Assembly (NCBI GenBank): GCA_022710245.1
Contig: JAKLHH010000103.1
Span: 1 to 12,155 of the forward strand
DNA length: 12,155 bases
DNA from: Myxococcota bacterium
GTDB lineage: Bacteria; Myxococcota; Polyangia; GCA-2747355; JAKLHH01
Reading direction: 5' to 3'
The first letter of the stretch is position 1. Every line of letters starts with the position of its first letter. The translations under genes and the position numbers were made by a program. Under the pieces are notes generated by a model that worked only from the letters and a program-made list of their open reading frames with translations, was not told where the DNA came from and did not search any database. Below are positions 7,200 to 12,155 of the stretch, in pieces.

Positions 7200-8705
7200 T
7201 CACGGAGCGAGGTAGACCAAGAAGGCGTCCACGTCGCCCGCGCTGGTGAGCGAGCCGGTGCCGAAGTCCGCCGTGCCCTCGAACTGACCGGTGAGGGCGA
7301 CCTGGCCCCCCGTGCCGAGCGCCACGCCGAAGCCCCAGTCGCCGGCCCCCGGCCCGCCGAAGCGCTTCGACCAGCGGTGCGCCCCTGTCGGATCATAGCT
7401 CGCCACGAAGATGTCCCGCGCGCCCAGGCTGCTCAGCAGCCCGCCCCCGAGGTCGATCGTGCCCTCGCACGCGCCGGTGACGATCACGTTGCCGCTGGCG
7501 TCGGCCGCCACGCCGCGGCCGTAGTCGACCGCAACGTCGCCGAAGCGCCGCGCCCAGCGGTACGCCCCCGTCGGTCCGTAGCTCGCGATGAAGATGTCCC
7601 CCAAGCCCGCGCTGGTCAGCGGACCACCGCCGAAGTCCACCGTTCCCTCGAGGTTCCCCGTGACCGTGACGTTGCCGCTGCCGTCGGCCGTCAGCCCGCC
7701 GCTCCAGTCGCCCCCTGTCCCGCCGAAGCGCTTCGACCAGCGGTGGGCGCCCGTCGGCCCGTAGCTGGCGAGGAAGACATCCCAGAGGCCCGCGCTCGTC
7801 AGCGTTCCTCCCCCTAGGTCCATGGGATCGTTGAACCGGCCCGTGATGGAGACGTTGCCGTTCGCGTCGGCGGCCACGGCGAACCCCCACTCCTCGCCGC
7901 CGCCACCCAGGCGCTTGGACCAGCGGTGCGCGCCGGTCGCGTGATCGTAGCTCGCCACGAAGATGTCCGCGAGCGCGCCGTCGGTCGAGAGCGCGCCGCC
8001 GCCAAAGTCGACGCTCCCCTCGAACCAGCCCGTGACCGTGACATTGCCGCCCGGATCGACGGCGAGCCCCTGGGGGAAGTCCTGGCCGGCGCCGCCCACG
8101 CGCCTGGACCAGCGGTGGGCGCCCATGGAGGTGAAGCTCGCCACGAAGAGGTCCTTGTCGCCCGCGCTCGTCACCGGCCCGCCACCGACATCGGCCGTTC
8201 CCTTGAAGTAGCCTGCGACGGTGACGGCTCCACTGCTGTCGACGGCCACGGCGGTGCCCCAGTCCTCACCGGTGGAGCCGAAGCGCTTCGACCAGCGGTG
8301 CGCTCCGGTGGCATCGAAGTAGGCGACGAAGATGTCGCAGTCTCCTGCGCTGCTGAGCGGGCCCCCGCCGAAGTCGGCGATGCCCTCGAAGTACCCGGTG
8401 ACGATGACGTCGCCGCTGCCGTTGACCGCGACGCTCAGGCCCCGGTCCTTGCCCGAGCCACCGAACCGCTTGGACCACACCACCCTGTGGGTTCCCCCAT
8501 CCTGGGCGCGACCTTCTCGCGCTGCTCCCTCCCTCGGCTGGGTCTCCCGTCCGGGCGCGTCCCTCCGATCGGCGGCTGCGTCACCCGGTCGAGCCTCGCC
8601 GACCGCGCGATCCTGGCGGATCTTCGATTCGTCGATGCCCACCAGACAGCAGGCGAGCTCCAGCGAGAGGAGGCCGAGCAGGACCAGGTCGTGTCGTCGG
8701 AGCAT
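7200..8705 (-). CDS. Lipoprotein with seven SBBP-type beta-propeller repeats
   Basis: A 501-residue exported protein. The N-terminus has MLRRHD, a hydrophobic stretch and LELACC, so Cys19 or Cys20 is a probable lipid-anchor site, although the lipobox is imperfect. A charged linker (about 25-70) follows. The rest consists of seven repeats of 61-63 residues, with Trp at 77, 138, 199, 262, 323, 384 and 446. Each repeat runs HRWSKRFGG, then VAVD-x-x-GNV-x-VTG, F-x-G-x-x-DFGGG, L-x-SAG and DIFVASYD-x-TGA. This matches the SBBP (beta-propeller) repeat found in many myxobacterial surface proteins, and seven copies would close one propeller. Such domains usually bind proteins or sugars; no enzyme motif is seen. 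The ATG at 8705 is chosen because it starts the signal peptide; no Shine-Dalgarno is clear. The stop overlaps a possible GTG start of the membrane-protein gene, suggesting an operon. Confidence 0.9.
   Translation of the reverse strand: MLRRHDLVLLGLLSLELACCLVGIDESKIRQDRAVGEARPGDAAADRRDAPGRETQPREGAAREGRAQDGGTHRVVWSKRFGGSGKDRGLSVAVNGSGDVIVTGYFEGIADFGGGPLSSAGDCDIFVAYFDATGAHRWSKRFGSTGEDWGTAVAVDSSGAVTVAGYFKGTADVGGGPVTSAGDKDLFVASFTSMGAHRWSRRVGGAGQDFPQGLAVDPGGNVTVTGWFEGSVDFGGGALSTDGALADIFVASYDHATGAHRWSKRLGGGGEEWGFAVAADANGNVSITGRFNDPMDLGGGTLTSAGLWDVFLASYGPTGAHRWSKRFGGTGGDWSGGLTADGSGNVTVTGNLEGTVDFGGGPLTSAGLGDIFIASYGPTGAYRWARRFGDVAVDYGRGVAADASGNVIVTGACEGTIDLGGGLLSSLGARDIFVASYDPTGAHRWSKRFGGPGAGDWGFGVALGTGGQVALTGQFEGTADFGTGSLTSAGDVDAFLVYLAP
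7203..8477 (-). repeat. Seven ~183-bp coding repeats (propeller blades)
   Basis: The blades begin at Trp codons spaced 61, 61, 63, 61, 61 and 62 codons apart. Similarity is also visible in DNA: the plus-strand string GCGCTTCGACCAGCGGT or a near copy marks most blade boundaries. The last blade ends two or three residues before the stop, so the repeat set is complete rather than cut. Confidence 0.9.
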
Positions 8706-8755
8706 GGCTCATGGTAGTGCATCGAGCCTGCCCTGTTCAACGCCGAGCGCGACCG

Positions 8756-8902
8756 CTAGCTCCGCTTGAAGTAGCACCAGTAGTGCCTCACGCAGTCGCA
8801 GACCGCGCAGTTGCAGCTGCCACCGATCGCGGGGCAGCTGGGGCAGCTGGGGCAGCAGCCCGAGGTGGTGGCGCACTGGCCGGCCGTGCACCAGAGACCC
8901 AT
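8756..8902 (-). CDS. Possible 48-residue cysteine-rich peptide
   Basis: The minus strand can encode a 48-residue peptide beginning MGLWCTAGQC and ending WCYFKRS, with eleven cysteines, including CCPSCPSCP and CNCAVCDC. GGAG lies four bases before the ATG, a slightly short spacing. The same frame stays open upstream to about position 9018 without another ATG, passing through a Ser-Ala-Ala repeat, so this may instead be the remnant of a longer gene. There is no signal peptide from this start, and I recognise no family. In GC-rich DNA, TGC codons also arise by chance, so the call is weak. Confidence 0.3.
   Translation of the reverse strand: MGLWCTAGQCATTSGCCPSCPSCPAIGGSCNCAVCDCVRHYWCYFKRS
8831..8857. 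repeat. Nine-base tandem triplication (GGGGCAGCT x3)
   Basis: GGGGCAGCT occurs at 8831-8839, 8840-8848 and, with its last base changed to A, at 8849-8857. If the cysteine-rich ORF is real, it encodes the CPSCPSCP part. Confidence 0.85.
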
Positions 8903-8950
8903 CCGACTCCATGCCGACTTGGCAGAACGCCCAGAGTAGTAGCTCAGCGC

Positions 8951-8977
8951 GGCGCTGGCGGCGCTGGCGGCGCTGGG
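8951..8977. repeat. Nine-base tandem triplication (GGCGCTGGC x3)
   Basis: GGCGCTGGC occurs at 8951-8959 and 8960-8968, then GGCGCTGGG at 8969-8977. It lies just upstream of the candidate kinase promoter. Copy number could vary between strains by replication slippage. Confidence 0.85.
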
Positions 8978-8978
8978 G

Positions 8979-9008
8979 TTCTCATGGGCCTGGCCCGCAT
9001 GCGATAAT
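8979..9008 (+). promoter_or_regulatory. Candidate sigma-70-type promoter for the PEGA kinase
   Basis: TTCTCA at 8979-8984 (four of six matches to TTGACA) lies 18 bases before GATAAT at 9003-9008 (five of six to TATAAT), which is preceded by TGC as in extended -10 elements. The start codon at 9022 would leave a leader of only about seven bases, consistent with the absence of a clear Shine-Dalgarno. Confidence 0.4.
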
Positions 9009-9021
9009 CCAGAGTTCCTTC

Positions 9022-10773
9022 ATGAGCACGTACGGGCGCTACCATATCGTGGAGAAGCTCGGCTCCGGCGGGATGGGCGAGGTCTACCGCGCCTTCGCCC
9101 TCGGGGTGGACGGGTTCCGCAAGCCGGTCGTGATCAAGCGCATCCAGCCCCAGTGGGCGAGCAACCGCGATCTCGCCCAGCGCTTCATCAACGAGGCGAA
9201 GATCGCGATGACGCTGCTCCACGGCAACGTGGTGCAGGTGCTGGACCTGGGGCGTCTGGACGACGAGTACTTCATGGCCCTCGAGTTCGTCGAGGGGCGC
9301 GACCTGCAGCAGGTGCTCACCCGCTGCAGCGAGTCTGGGCAGTGGCCGTCGCTCGAGCTCTCCGTCTACATCATCGTGCAGGTCCTCCGCGGCATCGACT
9401 ACGCTCACCGCAGGGTGAAGGGGATGGTGCACCGGGACATCAAGCCTGCGAACGTCCTCTGCTCGTTCGAGGGTGAGGTCAAGATCAGCGACTTCGGGAT
9501 CGCGCGCACCTCGCTGCTCCACGGCCTGACGACCGAGGGAGACCTGCACGGGAGCGTCAAGTTCATGTCCCCCGAGCAGGCGCGGGGGGAGGCCGTGGAT
9601 CAGCGTTCCGACCTGTTCTCGCTGGGGGTCACGCTCTACCAGCTGCTCTGCCGCCGACACCCGTTCGAGGCGGCGGGCCTCGAGGAGATGCTGCGCCGGG
9701 TGCGTCACGGGCAGTTCCTCACCCCCGCCGAGCGCGGCGTGGCGCTGCCAGCGGAGCTCGCCTCCGTGCTGCTGCGCGCGATGGCGCCGGACCGCGACGC
9801 GCGCTTCCCGACGGCCTCGACCATGCTCGGAGCGCTGGAGAGCTTCCAGCGCTCCGCCTGCTCCGCGGGCGCCTCCGATCTGCGAGCGCTGCTGCTGACG
9901 CTCTACGATCTGGACGCAAGCTCAGCGGACAGCGACAGCGACGACCAGCTGGTCGGCACCGAGCTCTCGGTCCGGGTGCCCACGGGGCACGACGTGGCGG
10001 TCGCCTCGGTGGAGCGCGGGCGCGTGCTCGATCCCACACCGACCGTCCCCAGTCGTCGGCCGCGGGCGCCGGTCACGCTGGCGCACGCGACCACTGCCCT
10101 CGACGTGCGACCAGCCCCAGACGCCGCCGTGGTCGCTCCGCCCGTCGAGGCCGCCGCTGCCGCCGCCCCGGACGCCCCGGAGCCCTGCGCGGCTGAGGCC
10201 CACCCTGTCGCCCCGCACGAGGAGAAGGTCGCGAGGCGCAGGGGCCGCCTCCTCGCCGTCGTGGCTGGTGTGCTCTTCCTCGCCGCCGTGGCGGGCGCCC
10301 TGGCGGTCGGCCTGTCGCCGACCCCTCCCCGGGCCTCCGCGCTCCCCCCGCCGGCCACCCCCGACGCGAGGCCGCGTGCCACCCGGGTCGCTCAGGTGAC
10401 CATCTCGGTCCGCGCGCTCCCCGGGAGCGCCGCCGTGTTCCTCGACGGCCTCCGGCGGGCGAACCCCTTCCGCGTGCAGCAGCCTGCGCGCCCGGGACGG
10501 GCCGAGCTCCTCGTCAGCGCGCCCGGCCACCAGCCCCAGCGACGGTGGATCTCACTCGCCGCGGGCGGTGACTTCACCGTCGTGCTCGTCCCGGAGAGTC
10601 GTGGTCCTGCGTCGGCTCCTGCGGCGGCTCCGCCGCTGGTCCGCACGAAGCGACCGACGAGGGCGCCGGCTGCCCGGGTCCACAAGCCGGCCACGCCCGA
10701 GCCTCGGGCGGCCCACCCTCACCCGGACCCCGGCACTCTCAGCGACACGGATGTGCTGTCGAATCCCTATTGA
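9022..10773 (+). CDS. Transmembrane Ser/Thr protein kinase with C-terminal PEGA domain
   Basis: A 583-residue kinase from the ATG at 9022, which places MSTYGRYHIVEKLG directly at the start of the kinase fold. Visible motifs are the glycine loop GSGGMGEVY (14-22), K39 in VVIK, E58, HRD at 137-139, KPAN at 141-144, DFG at 157-159 and SPE at 183-185 in place of APE. All key catalytic residues are kept. An acidic and then Pro/Ala-rich linker (about 295-400) leads to a basic stop-transfer patch (ARRRGR) and one membrane helix (about 409-431). Outside the membrane, residues about 457-525 form a PEGA domain (ISVRALPGSAAVFLDG, then the PGRAELLVSAPGHQP region). The protein ends with a Pro/Ala/Lys-rich tail and LSDTDVLSNPY. 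PEGA domains are thought to bind surface-layer or cell-wall material, so this is probably an envelope sensor. It is followed after 64 bp by a TPR-PEGA protein. Frame sequence upstream of 9022 (Arg/Trp-rich) is not kinase-like. Confidence 0.95.
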   Translation: MSTYGRYHIVEKLGSGGMGEVYRAFALGVDGFRKPVVIKRIQPQWASNRDLAQRFINEAKIAMTLLHGNVVQVLDLGRLDDEYFMALEFVEGRDLQQVLTRCSESGQWPSLELSVYIIVQVLRGIDYAHRRVKGMVHRDIKPANVLCSFEGEVKISDFGIARTSLLHGLTTEGDLHGSVKFMSPEQARGEAVDQRSDLFSLGVTLYQLLCRRHPFEAAGLEEMLRRVRHGQFLTPAERGVALPAELASVLLRAMAPDRDARFPTASTMLGALESFQRSACSAGASDLRALLLTLYDLDASSADSDSDDQLVGTELSVRVPTGHDVAVASVERGRVLDPTPTVPSRRPRAPVTLAHATTALDVRPAPDAAVVAPPVEAAAAAAPDAPEPCAAEAHPVAPHEEKVARRRGRLLAVVAGVLFLAAVAGALAVGLSPTPPRASALPPPATPDARPRATRVAQVTISVRALPGSAAVFLDGLRRANPFRVQQPARPGRAELLVSAPGHQPQRRWISLAAGGDFTVVLVPESRGPASAPAAAPPLVRTKRPTRAPAARVHKPATPEPRAAHPHPDPGTLSDTDVLSNPY

Positions 10774-10787
10774 GGCCCGAGCCGCAG

Positions 10788-10816
10788 TCGACGCGAGCGA
10801 CCTCCGGAGCTAGAAT
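10788..10816 (+). promoter_or_regulatory. Candidate promoter for the TPR-PEGA gene
   Basis: TCGACG at 10788-10793 (four of six to TTGACA) is separated by 17 bases from TAGAAT at 10811-10816 (five of six to TATAAT). Transcription would begin near 10823, about 15 bases before the ATG at 10838. The TPR-PEGA gene may therefore be transcribed on its own as well as by read-through from the kinase. Confidence 0.45.
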
Positions 10817-10837
10817 AGGCGGACCTAGGTCGCGTGG

Positions 10838-11707
10838 ATGATGGCATTGTTTCGCTGGGCCCTGCTGCTCACGCTCGCGGGCACCTCGCTGACGGCGTCT
10901 GCGGACGCACCCGCTGTCGAGGTCGATGCGGCGAAGGCTGCCTTCGAGCGGGGCACCCGTCTCTTCCAGAGGGGGGACTTCGCTGCCGCGCTGGTGGCGT
11001 TCCGCAGGGCCTACAGCCTGCGTCCACACCACGCCGTGCTCTGCAGCCAAGCCCGCTGCCACGAGCGTCTGAACCAGCCGCTCGAGGCGGCAGCGCACTA
11101 CCGACGCTGTCTGCAGGAGGGCGCGCGCGCCACGCTGCTCGCCACGCGGATCCAGCGGGCGCTCGAGGCCGTGGAGCACCGGGTGGCCGGCCTGCGGGTG
11201 ACGGGCAGCCCGGGGCTGGAGGTGAGCGTCGACGGCCGCCCGGTCGGGGTGGCGCCGCTGCGGGTGGCCGTCAACCCAGGCCGGCTCGTGATCGAGCTCC
11301 GCCGGAGCGGCAGGGTGCTCGCGGCCTCGAAGGTGGTGCTCACCGAGGGCGAGCAGCGTACGGTGGAGCTCCGCCCCGCTCCGATCGGCGACCCGCCGGG
11401 TGCCGACCGGCCCTCACGCAGGCGGCAGAAGCCCCACTGGTTCTGGATCACGGCGTCGACCACCGTGGCGCTCGCGGTCGCGACGGCAGCGCTCGGGGCC
11501 GTGACGTTGCAGAAGCGCTCCGCCTTCGACGCGGAGCCAACCCGGGCCACGGCGGACACCTTCTATCGGCATCGGCTCGCCACCAACATCCTCCTCGGGG
11601 TCACCCTCGCCGCCGCCGGGGCCTCGGCGACGCTCTTCTTCTTCACCGACTTCGGCAGCAAAGAGTCGAGCCGCACCTCAGGCGTCGCGCTGGCGGGGAC
11701 CTTCTGA
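10838..11707 (+). CDS. Exported TPR and PEGA domain protein with two C-terminal membrane helices
   Basis: A 289-residue protein with a signal peptide (about 1-22, ending TASA), then a helical TPR-like segment (about 30-110; AAKAAFERGTRLFQRGDFAA and ALVAFRRAYSLRPHHAVL are typical). A PEGA domain follows (about 117-180, with LEVSVDGRPVGVAPLRVAVNPG-type residues). A basic linker (RPSRRRQK) precedes membrane helices at about 201-223 and 247-270. TPR-PEGA proteins of this plan often lie beside Ser/Thr kinases in myxobacteria. The TPR and PEGA parts would face the periplasm and could contact the PEGA domain of the kinase before it. ATG codons at 10838 and 10841 are both in frame and usable; no good Shine-Dalgarno separates them. 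The role is inferred from domains and neighbourhood only. Confidence 0.88.
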   Translation: MMALFRWALLLTLAGTSLTASADAPAVEVDAAKAAFERGTRLFQRGDFAAALVAFRRAYSLRPHHAVLCSQARCHERLNQPLEAAAHYRRCLQEGARATLLATRIQRALEAVEHRVAGLRVTGSPGLEVSVDGRPVGVAPLRVAVNPGRLVIELRRSGRVLAASKVVLTEGEQRTVELRPAPIGDPPGADRPSRRRQKPHWFWITASTTVALAVATAALGAVTLQKRSAFDAEPTRATADTFYRHRLATNILLGVTLAAAGASATLFFFTDFGSKESSRTSGVALAGTF

Positions 11708-11940
11708 GAGACCCGCTGCAGCAAGCTCGCCGGGCCGCTGGAGGTCACGCGCCATGACCGGCCGGGGGCTTGGCTGATCCGACGCTACCGCTGACGCTTG
11801 GGCTCGCCATCACGTTGCCGCTGCTGGCGAGCTCTTGCCGGGCGCCCGCGCGGTGGCTCCGCTTGCCCGGGCCAGGTCCTTGGAACGTGTGCGGGAGCAG
11901 CCAGGCCACGGGGCGGCACTGCGGATGCAATGGGGTGCGC

Positions 11941-11959
11941 AGGGAGCCGCCAGCTCCCT
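11941..11959 (+). terminator. Possible hairpin terminator
   Basis: AGGGAGC at 11941-11947 pairs perfectly with GCTCCCT at 11953-11959 around a five-base loop (CGCCA). Only TT follows, so it lacks a proper U-tract. It is 233 bases after the TPR-PEGA stop and may end that transcript or act in the leader of the next gene. Confidence 0.3.
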
Positions 11960-12005
11960 TGGCCAGTGACCGGCCAGGTACCGAACGACAAGCAAGATAC
12001 GCCCG

Positions 12006-12012
12006 AAAGGAG
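12006..12012 (+). promoter_or_regulatory. Strong ribosome binding site (AAAGGAG)
   Basis: AAAGGAG lies seven bases before the ATG at 12020. It is the best-placed Shine-Dalgarno on the plus strand of this window and fixes the start of the last gene; most neighbours lack one, so this gene may be translated strongly. Confidence 0.75.
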
Positions 12013-12019
12013 CCGACCA

Positions 12020-12155
12020 ATGGGTCTCGCAGAGCGACGCGGCATCAAGGACTTCCAGGACAACGTCTATCCGAAGCTGAAGCAGGAGATCGACGCAGCC
12101 GCGGGGATTCCCGTCGAGCTCGACGTCACGTGGGACACCCTCGCGGCCGAGGGCT
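12020..12155 (+). CDS. Start of a conserved-looking cytoplasmic protein, cut by the window edge
   Basis: Forty-five codons are visible, beginning MGLAERRGIKDFQDN, followed by YPKLKQEIDAAAG and then VELDVTWDTLAAEG. There is no signal peptide or membrane segment. The charged helical start followed by a short beta-like segment (IPVELDVTW) looks like an ordinary soluble protein. I recognise no named family. The strong Shine-Dalgarno and the open frame to the window end support it as real. It is on the same strand as the TPR-PEGA gene but 312 bp away, so it probably has its own promoter. Confidence 0.75.
   Translation, partial: MGLAERRGIKDFQDNVYPKLKQEIDAAAGIPVELDVTWDTLAAEG

Larger units (their letters stand above)
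8706..9021. other. Divergent intergenic spacer
   Basis: This 316-bp stretch separates the minus-strand lipoprotein from the plus-strand kinase. It holds two nine-base triplications (8831-8857 and 8951-8977), a possible small cysteine-rich ORF on the minus strand and a candidate promoter for the kinase. No promoter could be assigned for the minus-strand lipoprotein. Confidence 0.6.
11708..12019. other. Intergenic spacer before the last gene
   Basis: This 312-bp stretch has no convincing gene; its minus-strand open frames are Arg/Pro-rich and look like composition artefacts. It contains a 7-bp hairpin (11941-11959), a near-palindrome CCTTGGCC...GGCCAGG (about 11957-11978) that could be an operator, and the ribosome binding site of the next gene. 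Confidence 0.6.

Noticed and set aside
7066..7203. GTG start at 7203 for the GIDE-like protein (GTGA overlap with the previous stop)
   Set aside because: Possible through translational coupling, but the added 46 residues are Arg-rich, without structure, and less G/C-biased at third positions near the inner ATG. Kept only as an alternative.
8911..9021. Upstream in-frame ATG at 8911 for the PEGA kinase
   Set aside because: The extra 37 residues are encoded by the GGCGCTGGC repeat (Arg/Trp-rich) and cover the candidate promoter; kinases of this type begin a few residues before the glycine loop, as with 9022.
10834..11757. A 307-codon plus-strand frame overlapping the TPR-PEGA gene
   Set aside because: Arg/Gly/Pro-rich out-of-frame translation. 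The overlapping frame has a signal peptide, TPR, PEGA and membrane helices.

Overview
The window is GC-rich DNA, estimated by eye at about 70% G+C, with strong G/C preference at third codon positions. It carries two Hanks-type Ser/Thr kinases with a single C-terminal transmembrane helix, a TPR/PEGA membrane protein, large secreted lipoproteins and weak or absent Shine-Dalgarno sequences before most genes. This mix is typical of Myxococcota (myxobacteria-like deltaproteobacteria). The assignment is an inference from gene content; no marker gene or RNA gene is present.

Layout. (1) Positions 53-2689, plus strand: a small exported protein of probable beta-rich structure, followed after 15 bp by a receptor-like Ser/Thr kinase. 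The part of the kinase outside the membrane is a cysteine-rich repeat with a period of about 21 residues. (2) Positions 2757-5753, minus strand, convergent with the kinase: a 998-residue lipoprotein with a glycoside-hydrolase-like front half, an accessory beta domain and two C-terminal tandem repeats. Its reading frame contains a 38-bp perfect inverted repeat, and its ribosome binding site lies in a 9-bp stem. (3) Positions 5998-8705, minus strand: a lipoprotein of seven beta-propeller-type repeats followed by a three-helix membrane protein whose soluble domain resembles the GIDE/BAM domain of the eukaryotic ubiquitin ligase MUL1, without the RING. (4) Positions 8706-9021: a divergent spacer with two nine-base triplications, a possible 48-residue cysteine-rich ORF and a candidate promoter. 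(5) Positions 9022-11707, plus strand: a second Ser/Thr kinase with a PEGA domain beyond its membrane helix, then a TPR-PEGA protein with two membrane helices. (6) Positions 12020-12155: the 5' end of a further gene with a strong Shine-Dalgarno sequence, cut by the window edge.

How the genes may work together (inference). Two kinase units each combine a cytoplasmic kinase domain with an envelope-facing sensor. The first sits directly behind an exported protein that could be its envelope partner, and the second sits before a TPR-PEGA protein that shares its PEGA fold. The minus-strand genes between them encode envelope or surface proteins. No mobile element, CRISPR array, tRNA or rRNA was seen. 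The clearest unexplained signals are the cysteine solenoid on kinase 1, the inverted repeat inside the hydrolase gene, the hairpin over its ribosome binding site, and the GIDE-like bacterial membrane protein.
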